Both the position numbers and the translations under genes were made by a program. This document shows, piece by piece, positions 15,868 through 27,709 of a stretch of DNA of 64,000 nt. Below the pieces are notes generated by a model. The model did no database searches. It was not told where the DNA came from and saw nothing but the letters and a program-made list of their open reading frames with translations. The stretch lies in the NCBI RefSeq assembly GCF_010015445.1, contig NC_053128.1, positions 10,143,840 to 10,207,839 of the forward strand, written 5' to 3'. Position 1 is the first letter of the stretch. Each line of letters begins with the position of its first letter. This DNA comes from Perca fluviatilis. Lineage: Eukaryota > Chordata > Actinopteri > Perciformes > Percidae.

Positions 15868-17257
15868 AAATTGCCTTCCAAAATGACTTACATTTGTACC
15901 TTCCAGAAGTGTTGGCCAGGAAAACGTTACATACATTCCTTTAACTACCAACAATCTACAGCAGTAATAACTGAAGACCATTTTGTGTATAAAGTAAACA
16001 AGAATCTGACAAAACATCGAATGCCTAGTATTTAGTAAGTAGGCTTACTTGGGAAGTAGCACTTACGTTCAATATTAATAAATCTGTCAAATAGTTTCTA
16101 CTTCTATATATAGTAATGTAGGAATGTGAAAAAAATGCCCATCAAAAGTTTACATGGCCCAAGATGGCTTCTTCAAATGGCTTGTTTTCAATTACAATGA
16201 TGTGAAACAGAAAGGTAGCACATTTTTCCATTTGATGAAATGGAACCAGTGAATGGTGCGTTTTAGCAGCCAAACCAGCACAAAACAAGAGTCGTTTTCC
16301 CCCACGCAAGGTGTCATAGTTCAATGTTAACCTGTCATGGAGACTCCCCCTGAGTGATGATGTATTGGTGGGCTCACATTGGGCGGGGGGTCCCCTGCAG
16401 CTGCCACAGGGAGACACACACAAGCTGGTGGAGAGTGTGGAGACTTCCCCTCTAGCTCCTGTAGTTCCAGAAGGGGCACAGGGTCCAGGTTCGCCCCCTA
16501 CCCTCTACCCTGCCAGGGGAGGCCAAGGCAGCCCGGGCCCTTGGCCTTCTCCCTCCATGTGGGGAAGTGGGGGCATGAAAGAGGCCGTGCTTACGTCCAT
16601 GAATCACATCATCAGTCTCACTCAGGACACACACATGCTCACACACATATGCAAGAGTAATACAGTTGGCCTTGGCCCCTGTTTAGGCCTTCTACTTATT
16701 TTTATCATGCATTTTTTTGGGGATAAATCTGTTATTTGTTTACTCAAAAAATGTCAGAAAACTGAAACATTAAGTTTGAGTGAAATGGTGTTGCGATGAC
16801 GTAATTATATCGTGATATTTTATTGCAACATTCTGATATCCAAGTCAATAACTCTGGGCCCAAAATGTTTTTTTAAATGTGTGGCTGACGTTTTTTTATT
16901 TTTACATGTGGAAAGAGTTTTTTTGATGTGAGTTTGGTCATTATAGATGTGAACTTTGCATACATCTGCCATATGTGTGTTCTTATTAAGATATTAATTT
17001 ACCCAGATCTGCTTCCTGTGCCAAATTTTACATACAAAATTGTAAACGTTAAATGATGTTGTTTGTATAATTATGTACATTTTAAGGCTATTTACAGTGA
17101 ATACTTTACTGTGAATTGTATTTCCGTCTCTACACCACACAGTCAAACTTTTTCTAGTTCCATTTTTTTTTTTTTTTTAATTCACACATTCTTTGCTCCT
17201 AAACTTAACTGAGCAGTTGTTAATGAAAAAAAAATGTCAGGCCTTGTTCTGGTTTTG

Positions 17258-17258
<1 letters not shown>
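15868..17258. other. Intergenic, mixed repeat and unique sequence
   Basis: No gene. 16790-16850 (ATATCGTGATATTTTATTGCAA) may be the other end of the repeat that starts near 15235. 16330-16650 is unique and GC-rich, with open frames but no protein similarity. 16860-17180 is AT-rich with nothing recognised. Confidence 0.45.

Positions 17259-17347
<89 letters not shown>
17259..17347. repeat. (CA)44 microsatellite
   Basis: One of the longest CA arrays of the window, 89 bp without interruption. Confidence 0.97.
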
Positions 17348-17351
<4 letters not shown>

Positions 17352-17826
17352 TGGATCATGGCAGGGGGGGCTCCAGCGTTCCATTCTGGCCTTAAACTCC
17401 CTGCTTCCTAATTTGGCCAATATGCAGGTAATATGTGGGGTCGCAACATCTCAATTATCACACCTCCTGTCAGAGGCTCCCAATCCTCCGCACGCCGCCA
17501 CCTTCCCCTCCGACATGCCTTCACCCCCCCCTCCCGCAGTGACTTTTATTGCTTCATTAGTATGCTCCACATGCTCCGTTGCACACCCACGCTCCGCGAG
17601 CCTTCAAACCCTAACAACTTTTGGCAGATCAGTGCGTGATGAGGCGATGATGAGGGACTCTTTGCGCTAAAAGCCCACCTACCTGGGCGGCGTGGCCCAT
17701 TTTTGTCCGAGTGTGCGCCTAACCTGGTGATGCAGAGAGTAGGGGAAACAGCTGGGCGAGCTGGTGGGAAGGGTTTTTCGGGTGTCACACCTGAAAACTC
17801 ACAGCAGATGAGACGATACCCAGCCT

Positions 17827-18450
17827 AGGGCTGAGTATTATTCGAGTACCATACCAAGTATTTCGATACCATTGTCAATATGATTCCCCGAGTTTTGGCA
17901 CTAATACCTTAGTTTGAGGAATAGTTTTCTTATCCATTCTTTTTTTTTATTATTCCAAACTTCCCAATGCATCAGTGTTAAACCTCTTTACTGACCTGTA
18001 TGTTTTCTAAGTTATAGCAAAGATGCCACATTTTCCAAAAACACCACATTTTTCAGGGTGAATTTTGGGGGAATGATGCTTTTGGGTTTCAATACTGAAT
18101 TCACTGTAAACATCATATAGCTTTAATGAAGAGTTGTAACAAGCTGGTACAGAGTACAGGTCATACGGGTCAGACAACAGAACCAGATGTTTTTTCCATC
18201 CTGAAAACCTTTTTAAGGAAGAAAAAAATGGGCAAATTGGGTGTTAAGGGGTTAGTCAATGTTGTCTTAACACAAGCGACTATACAGTAACTTTACCTGT
18301 ATAAAGAAAAATAGCAAAGTTATGACAAGACTGTTATTGGGACCAGTCATCCAATACCAGCTTTTGATATTTTACAGTGTCTGATAAGTGATGCTACAGA
18401 CACATTTTGGTCACTACTCAAAAAATATTGAGGTTGGATACTCGTCCCCA
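17827..18450. mobile_element. MITE-like repeat, GGGCTGGGTAT family, copy 1
   Basis: Starts AGGGCTGAGTATTATTCGAG and ends near GAGGTTGGATACTCGTCCCC, which are inverted relatives. It shares the internal segment ATACCTTAGTTTGAGGAATAG with the copy at 21029-21426. Non-coding. The ends are approximate. Confidence 0.6.
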
Positions 18451-18646
18451 CACCTGACAGGGATCACTCACCTCGGCCGGCTCTCTTGTGCGTCTCGCTC
18501 TTCTGCAGCGATGTATGATTTCTGAGTAAAATACCTGTTGGGATGCATGCAAGCATGTTATATTTCCCATCACAACCATCCATCCTACAGCTGAGCAAGT
18601 ATGTCCAAGGTGTGTTTGGAGATTGTGTGCTCATGTTCTTGTGCGA

Positions 18647-18665
18647 GTGTGTGTGTGTGTGTGTG

Positions 18666-18711
<46 letters not shown>
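18647..18711. repeat. (GT)n microsatellite, once interrupted
   Basis: GT array with a single TT interruption near 18666. Confidence 0.95.
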
Positions 18712-18712
<1 letters not shown>

Positions 18713-19160
18713 GGTGTTGGTGGGGGTGTTCAGCGTGGAGAATAAGACCCCAGAAAATGCTCATTAGAGTTGACCTTGGCACTTGGAGCCGGCGTTTGAT
18801 GGATCGGGTACAGGGCCAAACAAGCCCCTGGGGAGCCATGATCTTATCTCTTATTGTACACACACACCTCCTCCCCGTTGACCCTGTACCCCCCCCCCCC
18901 ACCCCCAGCTCCGCTCACTCACACTCCTCTGCTCTACACGCATCACAGGCAGAATAAATCTGTGTCTGACACCACAGGAAAAAAAAAAAAAAAAGAGAGG
19001 GGAGGAGTGGGGAGGCCTGAGGGAGCAAAGGAGAGAGAAGGCAGTGCTTGAAGAGAGATGGGGGAGAGGGGGGTGGGGGTGACAGGAGGAGAGAAAAAAC
19101 ACACAGAGGGCCGAGGAAAACCAACAGCTCACTGAGGTGTCATTACCCACATAAGTCAGG

Positions 19161-19163
19161 TGT

Positions 19164-19199
<36 letters not shown>
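19161..19199. repeat. (GT)n microsatellite
   Basis: GT array, followed about 215 bp later by a CA array at 19416. Confidence 0.93.
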
Positions 19200-19410
19200 C
19201 TGCCAGGCACATGGAGTGTTAAAGGGAAACTGAGGAAATTGGCTGAGTGGGGAAGGAAGGAAAGAAAAGTGGGTGAGGATCAGTGGATGATGAGTCTGAG
19301 ATGAAAGAGGAGACTCTCAGGTGTCTCTGTAGCACGTTCACAGTTTGTTCTGTTCCTTACCTGTCCTTCTTCTCCATGACACACATACACAGCAACAAAC
19401 ACACGTACAC

Positions 19411-19415
<5 letters not shown>

Positions 19416-19450
<35 letters not shown>
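19416..19450. repeat. (CA)n microsatellite
   Basis: CA array with degenerate CA-rich flank from 19380; forms an inverted pair with the GT array at 19161. Confidence 0.93.
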
Positions 19451-19452
<2 letters not shown>

Positions 19453-21028
19453 TTGCCACCGCCGGCACCACCACCCTCATGTCTCCCCCCCCCCACCCCC
19501 CCGCCCTCCTCGGCTCCCAACCAGGGGACACACCAAACACACAAAGAGACATGAGGCAACATCCACCTCCAGGATGGCAAAGTTTCTCCCCCACCACCAC
19601 CCAGCATCCCCATATTCACAGGGGTGGCATCACAGGCTTGTGGGCTCTTTGTGTTCTCTTCTTGTGCTGCTGCGCTACGGGGAGAAAGTGACACTCTGAA
19701 GTCTTAATTGAGGTTTACCTGGTGTGTTTTTTTTTGCCTCAGTGTTGTTGTGTGTTCAAGTGTGGTTAAACTTTATAATCAAGCCTACAGGGTTTATACA
19801 GTGTGAAGCGAGGAGAGCGAGCAGCGTGTGATGACATTACAAACACGGTTGTTTACCGGGGCTGCTAGCAGCGGCGGCGCCAGCTAGCTCGCTGCCTGCG
19901 TCTTGCCATCAACAACAACACAACTCTGTCACGTTGTTGCTGTCAGTCAACAGCCCTCTAAACAAACCTCTTAGTGTTCCCAGAAAAGGAATTTGAGTCG
20001 AATGCAACTATTAGCCGAATCTTTGGGCATGTTTGAATGGCTCCCTCTATTTTCTCTTTGCGCTCCGTCCCCACCATACCTGGCTTCCTGTCTGTCAGTC
20101 TGTCTTTGCAGAGATCTGGGAGGGACCGAGAGACTGATGTCTCAGCTCCTCCAGGATCCCACCAGGAACACCTTTTGACAGTTGCAGGAGCAGCAGGATA
20201 CAGCGCAAAGATGTTGCTGTAATTGCACCTGGTTGCGTCATGAAAAAGTAATAATTTGCTGTCAGGGACGTCAAGGTGTCAGCGTTCGGCAGGAGTTGAT
20301 AAGGTATTGACTGCCTCCAGAGTGCTCACTCACTCGCTCTCACTCATACTCCTTTATAAAGTTGACTCCCAGAGAAAGAGGGAGACAGCAGAGGTTGGGG
20401 AACAGGGGAGCGAAAGAGAGAAGTGAAAGAGAGGGGAGGGAGATAAAAAGGACTAAAAAGAGAGAAATGAGCAAGGAGAAAATAGGCTAAAGACAGCCAA
20501 TCTGCATGCTCTGAGCTCCGAGACATTAATTGCACTCTATTTGCCACTTCACAAACCCTGTTCATTTATAATACATGCACAGATTGCGTTAAATTATACA
20601 TAAGCTATCAACAGGCTAAAGCAGCGTGGCATGCTCCCCGCAAGTTGAATAATACACAATTACCACCTGGCTCACTCTTCTATTCACTTTGATTACTGTC
20701 ACACGGGGTCGTGACTCGCCACTGATTGACACTCACCGGCAGGGAAAAAGAGGGAAAAGCTGTGACTTCTTGTAGCGAGGTGGACCCTGCCGCTCCGCGT
20801 GAACCCCGATCTTAGAGTGAACACAAAGCCTCATGGGAAGGTTGACCTCACCTGACAATCGGGTGTCTTGTGAACGATTGTGTGCCTTGGCGCGGTGTAG
20901 AGTCGGGGTCAGGGCCCTGAAATCAAAGAGTGGAGCGTGTAATGTATGGCAAGGGCACCAATGAGTGCACGTACACGTACTGTAGCTTGCTTTGGCATTT
21001 TAGAGGGCTCTTATTTTGAAAGACTAGG

Positions 21029-21426
21029 CAGGGCTAGGTATCATTTAAAATGTTTCTGTAGTAATTGTGATACATTTGGGTACAAATACCAAAGAAATAC
21101 GTTTTATGATACCTTAGTTTGAGGAATAGCTTTTTTTTGTGTGTGCAAAAAAAACAGTTTGAGAAAAAAAATTTGCAAAAAGTTCTTAAATGTTATCTAA
21201 CCACAAGCAGCCGTACAAGAATGTTTGCCTTAAAAAATAGTCAAAAATCATCAAAATGATGACTTAAATCTAGAACTATCTGATCAAAGAATAAGTAAAC
21301 AAGATTAAGAATCTGAGTGAGCATGTAATGCTTTCTGTACTACTGTACAGATTTTGATACTAGCTGCTACAAACACATTTTGTTTGATACCAAACACCTG
21401 TTGAGGTTCAATACCCAGCCCGTCCT
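21029..21426. mobile_element. MITE-like repeat, GGGCTGGGTAT family, copy 2
   Basis: Starts CAGGGCTAGGTATCATTT and ends TGAGGTTCAATACCCAGCCC, whose complement GGGCTGGGTATTGAACC mirrors the start. Non-coding. Same family as 17827-18450. Confidence 0.72.
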
Positions 21427-21800
21427 AGCAGTGTGTGAGCAGGTAGAGGATGTAGCTTGCTAGACCACAAAGCATTCCAGGATGGGAGAAAAACATGCTC
21501 TGGTTTATTGGCATTTCTTTAAACCAATCACAATCGTCATGGGCGGTGCTAAGCGCAAAATAGCCTCTGGAAGGAACTTGTTTGGGTGGAACATGTGTAC
21601 GTTCAAAGGTTGTTTTAGTCGTGCAACAGAAAACTCTGATTGGACAGATAGTCTAGCTAGCTGTCTGGATTTACCCTGCAGAGATCTGAGGAGAAGTTAA
21701 CCATAGTCCTCAGAAATCCACCAGAGTTTAGAATGCTAACACAAAGAAAGAGGAAGGTGACGGACATCCGCCAGATGTCCCTCATTTCGGCCGGATGTCC
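21427..21800 (+). mobile_element. Fish interspersed repeat, copy 1 of 3 (AACCAATCACAATCGTC family)
   Basis: Shares AAACCAATCACAATCGTC, ATTGGACAGATAGTCTAGCT and GGAACATGTGTACGTTCAAA with copies at 34860-35095 and 42700-42990, which are inverted relative to this one. No protein coding. Family not classified from sequence alone. Confidence 0.75.
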
Positions 21801-21959
21801 TATCGTGTTGCAGCAATGCAACCAGCCAATCACGGCCCAAACTTAAAGAAAGCAGCGTGTTGTTGAAATTCAGTGACAGTTGAACACTTTTTTTGGGGGG
21901 GTTATGGTGCATTGCAGCTGCCAAAGGTTGCACACAGGGGTCCCCCCATTACCTCCAAC

Positions 21960-22900
21960 ACCAATTCAGTTAAAGCAGTGATTCTTAAAGTGGGGTGTCT
22001 GTGGCACTCTGCCAAGGGGGGCGTGAAAAGTTTTCAAATTCATTTGTTTAAATTATCATGATATAAAAATGTATGTTGATTAGTATTTTGTTTTTTTACA
22101 AAAGGCTTCATAGTTCAACAAACAATATTAAAATGTTTTAATCTATAATACTTTCTAATCCAGGGCTCCAGACTGTGACCAAATGGTCGCATTTTGCGAC
22201 AGTGTGAGTCATTTTTAAAACTACTCGCACATGTGCAAACTGCAAATTTGATTACTTTTCTATTTTTTTTTTAACTTCATGTTGACAAGGAGGAGAGAGC
22301 GAGTCTGCCAGATTTGGCTAGTGCGTTTGAGAGGGGGGAGGGCCCGTGAGTGATTAGTCAACCGAATGTGTAACATCATCTACACCCGCGTGTCTCGCTT
22401 TAGTGGCCTCAAACTCATCGTCCACACATGCTGTTGCTACTACGGTATGTTTCCATAGAAATCATGAAGACAGAGAGGAGTGAGGAAGACCCTGTACGGG
22501 GCTGAGGCAATAATAACGTTAAAATTTACAATAATACTTGGTTTACATTTCTGAATGTGCATTTGTTTAGCACCGTTCAATTAAAACGTGACTGTGAACT
22601 AAAATGAAACAGCACATTGTAGTTTCTGTATTTATCCCCAAAGCAACAGTAAAAACAGTTCAAATGGGGGAAATGTGAAAAATTGCATAGTAGGTAAATT
22701 TAAGGTGTGCGCCCCTAATTTCTCTGCCTGTGCCCCAACATTTTTTTTTTTGTTAGGGGCTACAGTGCTCCTAGTAAAAACAAGTTAGCCTAGAGCCCTT
22801 TAATCTAACAAATCTATAACTCTTAGAATCTGCAAATAGGTTTAATTCTTTTCTCTAGTGTTGTTCTTTCGCATAACTAAAACTATAGAAGTGTAAAAAA
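21960..22900. mobile_element. Nested repeat block including a hAT-like element at 22161-22799
   Basis: The outer repeat begins AGCAGTGATTCTTAAAGTGG, a typical hAT-like fish MITE start. Inside it, 22161-22799 starts CAGGGCTCCAGACTGTGACC and ends TTAGCCTAGAGCCCT, whose complement AGGGCTCTAGGCTAA mirrors the start. It contains the motif ATGGTCGCATTTTGCGAC. No clean target duplication is visible, so the borders are approximate. Confidence 0.55.
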
Positions 22901-22929
22901 CGGTGCCTGACACATCACCAAAACTACGG

Positions 22930-23125
22930 CAAGGGTTAGCAACTGATGCTTAACGACACACAAGGGGGCTGCTGACCGTTCGGAACGTCGGGCCGTTGAC
23001 AGGTGCTGGCATGCCGGCTACTACAGGGATCAAACCTGCGGCCTTCATTTACAGGACAATCTCTCTCCAACCAGTATTCCACCCAGCTGCTCTGGGATCT
23101 TTGATCAGGGAAAGGTCCTCTAAAG
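22930..23125 (-). mobile_element. Possible tRNA-derived SINE of a second family
   Basis: On the minus strand: a tRNA-like head AGCTGGGTGGAATACTGG, then B box GGTTTGATCCC (about 23036-23026), then a body with GGCATGCCAGCACCTGTCAA. No intact cloverleaf. No second copy in the window, so the call depends on the promoter-like boxes alone. Confidence 0.45.
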
Positions 23126-23856
23126 TGGAATGAAGCCCGGGCTACAGCCCCCACCACCACCCGTCCCTCTCCTCTTTATATCGTCAAGCCATTTCATCGC
23201 CACAGGCCGATTAAAAACATATCGATGATGCTGTGTTTGACATTTATAACATGCAACACAGCATCCACATGTGTAAGAAGGAAAACACCTGCTTCAATCT
23301 TTGCCTCTCGCTTCTCGTATGAGCCACCCCGGGCCCAGCATAAGGGGAATGCCCCCTGCTTCAAAGCTGGGGTGACGTAAGCTAAAAGCCCTTTCTTGGG
23401 CGTAAAGCGAAAGCCACCAATACAGCAATGCAGTGGTTATCTGTCCTCATTGTTGCTTAATGAACCGTCAATGGAGCAGCTTGGAGCAGCTTATAGACTT
23501 CTCATTGTTGCACAGGGGCTCCCAGGGTTGATAGATTCGGCATTAAGGGTCAGGATTTGTGGAGCTGGAGGCACAATCCTTTGGATATTTCCCAGAGATC
23601 TAAAAAGCCAGTTAATCAGCTCTCCCTTCATGATCTCCCTGGCTGTTCATCTTCCCATGGACGCGTTCTATCAGTCCTTTTTACCAACAGCCTCCTTGCG
23701 CTTTCTGTGCCTTTCTTCTGCCGTGTTTGTGTTTGGGATTTGCCCAAGTGGCCCCCAGATCAGTTTCCCTGACCCCAGCTAGGCGGAGAATGGTTCGGGT
23801 CTTAGCTGCAGCGTCTCTTACATTTTAATCACAGCTCTGTGGTTTTCTGTCCCTGC

Positions 23857-23902
23857 CACACACATACACACACATACACACACACACATACACACACATG
23901 CA

Positions 23903-23936
<34 letters not shown>
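23857..23936. repeat. Degenerate (CA)n array
   Basis: ACACACAT-interrupted CA array. Confidence 0.9.
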
Positions 23937-23938
<2 letters not shown>

Positions 23939-25013
23939 CACACCGCACGTTTTTATCTTTCACCAGGCAAAAGTGATCAGCACAGTAGATGCTAAGATGC
24001 TATGATGATTCTCTTTAACCTGTACTTCTAAACTGCGGTGAAGATAAACTCATCTCTTGCAGCGCCTCCTGTAATTAAGCCCGCTGTCTTTATTTCTCTT
24101 GGATCCCCTTGCATTAAAAATTTCCCCCTGGACCACCCCCCCTTTTTCTCTTCCTCCCTCCTTCCAACTGCATCCCCCCTTCCCGCGCACTTTGTCAGCT
24201 GAAGTGATTGCCTCCCTCTCCTGCCCCCTCAGTGGCATTTAGCTATTCTCATTTGCACGTACATGCCCTTGCTGTGCGGCCCGTGGTTCTGGCGAGATTG
24301 ATCAACAATGCCGTGTTTTATTACATGTCAGTCGGAAGGGCTGGTTATCACACGCCATGGGCACACGCGTGTGTGAGCACATGCTGGCGTGTGTACCGGT
24401 GGGTCTGATTGTGACGCGCGCACGGCGGGTACACGCTCACGAACAAAAAAACAACACACAGAGCTCGCACGTCGCCCCCAGATTTTGACATTTTACAAAC
24501 ATATATGCAAGACGTGACACACTTGAGACCTGCTTAAAAGGTATTGAAAACACACACATCATCTTGGACTCTGCACCCCACGGGACTTGATGCGGCTGAG
24601 CACGTATATGCTCGCTCGGTGAAGCCTGTGTTTACGGTGGTGTTTTAGCGTAGCGTAAGCCTTCCATCTCCTCATATTACATAGCGGGCTGACAGATATT
24701 AATATGCAAAATAGCAGGATGCTGAACAAAATGCTGATAATTAAGCGAAGATGTTCTGGGGTAGAATTGTGCTTAAGAGTGTGCACGTGGGACCCAGCAC
24801 ATGGTAAGCCATATGCCTCTGCGCAGTAAGCGCTATCCTTTGGGGTAGGGGGGGTTGGGGCCTGTTTCCACGCAAGCACTGTACAAATGGAGCCTGGGAG
24901 ACTTGAACTGTATCCTTATCACACTTTTATAGAGTCATCAGAGGAGAAAGAGGCTGTTGGCGCTCTGGTTTTCATCGGGGAGCAAGATGTTGCTTTATGT
25001 CGCACCGACTCAG

Positions 25014-25026
25014 GGGTCAAAGGTCA
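25014..25026 (+). promoter_or_regulatory. Perfect DR1 nuclear-receptor motif
   Basis: GGGTCAAAGGTCA: two half sites with one-base spacing. Identical to the motif at 13792-13804 on the other strand. Confidence 0.5.
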
Positions 25027-25372
25027 GCCTTAAAGATCTCCTCAGTCTGACATCATTGCTGTCACTTCATGAACATTAAGGCGCTGTGTTATATTCGACA
25101 AAGGCGTATCTCCCTTCTATTAGGTTGGCTGCCTTACCCACCAGCTCCTCCTCCCCGTTCCTTCCTTCCCTACCCCGGCCGATCTCTCCCTCCATCCCCC
25201 AGAGGGGGTGTGGGAAGTGGGGAGGATTTTCGTGCTGCCGGGGGCGACAGGCTCTCTGTGCCATCCACTTACACAAACGGCAGGATCAGCGCTCCACACA
25301 AGAATAATTAGAAGATAATGGGTAGTAATGCGGCCCGATCTGTCCCGATTATCTCCTGGCACCAACCGGCAC

Positions 25373-25389
25373 AGCGCCATCTGGTGCCA
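25373..25389 (-). promoter_or_regulatory. CTCF-like binding motif
   Basis: The plus strand AGCGCCATCTGGTGCCA has the complement TGGCACCAGATGGCGCT. This agrees with 13 of 14 positions of the CTCF core as I recall it (CCASYAGRKGGCRS). Occupancy is not shown. Confidence 0.45.
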
Positions 25390-27113
25390 GATCTCGGGGC
25401 AGCGGCTGCTCTGCCACATGAAAAGAAGGTGGGCTTAGGCTTAATCTCACACCCCATTCTGTTATTGACTGTCTGTATGGTGCTGTACTCAAAAGTGAGT
25501 GTGTGTTTGTGCATGTGTGTCAGTCTCTTTCTGCCCCTCAGAGATGGTCGATATATATCACAGAGAAAAAGTGAGATTGCATTTATATTACATGTATAGG
25601 TGACAGCCGGTGTTGCTGAGTTTCTCGGTGATCGACAGTAAAGCAGAGTGTTGTTGAGAGCCCGTCGTGAGTTTCTGCAGAGCTGTTACATGGACAAGTG
25701 TCTGTCACGCCGGGCTCTCCCTCAGCTTAACTCCCACCCTGGGTCTTCTTAAACAGGCTCTCTCCCACAGCTCTGGGCCAATTCAATATGACAGTCCATT
25801 GTGTGGCCGGTGTGGCCCGGGGTTTAGCGCGTTAAGGCTCTTTGTGATTCGTGTTTACAGACGCTTTAACGTTCCCGGCAGAATTCAAAAAGCCTTAGCT
25901 CGCCCCACACCTTTGCACAAACCAAACAGCCTAATTTGCGTAATGCCCCGGCTATTATCCGTTGGACTGATCGGAGCAGCGCTGCTTTATCAAATGATCT
26001 AGTCACGTATTTCACACACAGCCGCTGCCGTTTAGGAGAAGTTGTGGTTTTATACAGCAGCCAAGGATTGACCCATGCCTGCATGAGGAGAGAGTTGCTC
26101 TGCGTAAGTATTTTCTCACAAGTGGGCAGTTTGGAGCTTTCTTGTCATCAAGTATTGAGAGGTTTAGCATCACACGTCAAATTAAGGTCGGCTGGTGCTT
26201 TAATGAGTGAACAACAATTTTGCTCATTTTTAAGTCCCTTCAACAACAATACCAAACATGAGGGTTTGCTGCTATTCAACATTTAATATCTTTATCTTAG
26301 TCAGCCAATTTGAAAATGTCGCCTTGGGCTCTGGGAAATAATGGGGATATTTAATGACATTTTGTAGCCTAAATAGATGAGTAACCAGCAGGTGACCCCG
26401 CTGCCCATAAAACTGCCAGAAGTTTTAAACGATATGGAGAGTTTGGACGTCAGAAGATACTTTTCTGAAACAAGACACCTTTTAAATATCTCTCCTCTCC
26501 TGCAGTTTTTATAGCTACATACAGTTTGGACTGTTCACCCCCACCCTAACTTTAGCAACACCTACTGCCAGCTCCCAGTTTCAGCCTCCCTTCTTCTTTC
26601 CCCTTCTTTCTTTACCCTCCCACTGTCCCTCTAATTTGCTCTCGGTACACAACCTTTGCTGTTTATTGAGATGCTAACTCTCTTTATGAGCACCTAATCC
26701 CAGGGCAGGGGGGATAATTTATAGAGCATTTACATGAAGAAGCCCAGCTAATTGGAAGCATGTGTCTGGGTAAGCCTTGCCAATGCAGACACACTGCAGA
26801 TGAGCAGGCCAGGATTCTCACCGCTTGTAATGTAACATCATAATCATCATTTTATCTCGAAAGGAAAAATTATTCCAAGACGTGTGCAAGCTGGCCAGGT
26901 ACCCGAAGCGTGTGTTATGGTGGTGCCTTTATGTCAAAGAGGCCAAGCTATCAGCGCAGCGAGTCTGGAAAGCTGTCTTTTGTTTGCCTGGACACGTAGG
27001 GAGGCGACGTTTTTCTCAGGCTAACTGCCCCATCAGCGGAGAACTGAGCCGTCGCGGAGGCACTCAGCGCTGCCTCTCAAGGCTTGACCCCCACTCTGCT
27101 ATGTCCAGGGGGG

Positions 27114-27126
27114 AGGTCAAAGGTCA
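27114..27126 (+). promoter_or_regulatory. Perfect consensus DR1 motif
   Basis: AGGTCAAAGGTCA: both half sites are exact AGGTCA with one-base spacing. Confidence 0.5.
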
Positions 27127-27498
27127 GGTAGGCAGGTCTTTGCCAGCCAGCCAGCCAGCCAAGAGGGCACTGGCCATTTTGATGGCAGATGATGACACAT
27201 CGATTCTTTATTTACTGTACCCCAGCATTCGTGGCCCTATTCTCTCCAAACCCTGCCTCTCTCAAAACACCCCCCATCCTCATTTACATCAGGTCGTTTG
27301 TTATGACTTTATGATTATATATGGGGCTTTGTCTGGCTGTGCATGTACCTTCACCACTCCCAGCTGGTCCCCATTAATAACAGGGCCCCGGTGTAGACAG
27401 AGCAGGAGAGACGGAGGAGCTTGTTAGCGTCATAGCCGAGCGCAGGGGCTCAGCATGTGAGAGCGGAAGGGCCGACAGGACAGGAGGGAGATGTACAG

Positions 27499-27555
27499 TA
27501 CACACATACACACACACACACACACACACAACACACACACACACACACACACACG
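27499..27555. repeat. (CA)n microsatellite
   Basis: CA array with one AACA interruption. A short GT array follows at 27690-27709. Confidence 0.93.
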
Positions 27556-27709
27556 GTCACCTGGAGTATCTTCTTAACACTCCAACCACAAATTTGAAGT
27601 ACATGACATGATGTCCTGCATTTGTCCTAGCAATTGCACAAAGCCATCATGGCGTATTTGTGTGAAACTACATGTGTAAATTTGTCAGCTTGTGTGTGTG
27701 TGTGTGTGT

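Larger units (their letters stand above)
18451..21028. other. Intergenic, microsatellite-rich
   Basis: No gene. (GT)n arrays at 18647-18711 and 19161-19199, a (CA)n array at 19416-19450, a poly-C run at 18889-18900 and poly-A at 18979-18994. 19700-21000 is mostly unique. It includes an AATTA-containing block at 20560-20720 that could be conserved non-coding DNA, but this cannot be shown here. Confidence 0.5.
23161..27498. other. Long unique block of the desert, likely regulatory DNA
   Basis: Low in transposons apart from a degenerate CA array at about 23857-23936. Open frames (for example 23396-23782 and 26882-27427) match no known protein and have no splice context. The block carries DR1 motifs at 25014-25026 and 27114-27126 and a CTCF-like site at 25373-25389. 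Repeat-poor sequence inside an otherwise repeat-rich desert suggests selective constraint, which is an inference. Confidence 0.5.

Noticed and set aside
17193..17411. Poly-Thr-His and poly-Val-Cys open frames over CA/GT arrays here and elsewhere
   Set aside because: Translations of microsatellites, not proteins.
26882..27427. 181-codon open frame on the plus strand in the desert
   Set aside because: No recognisable domain, low-complexity Ser/Pro/Arg content, no splice or promoter context; GC-rich unique DNA easily gives such frames. It overlaps a DR1 and is better seen as non-coding.
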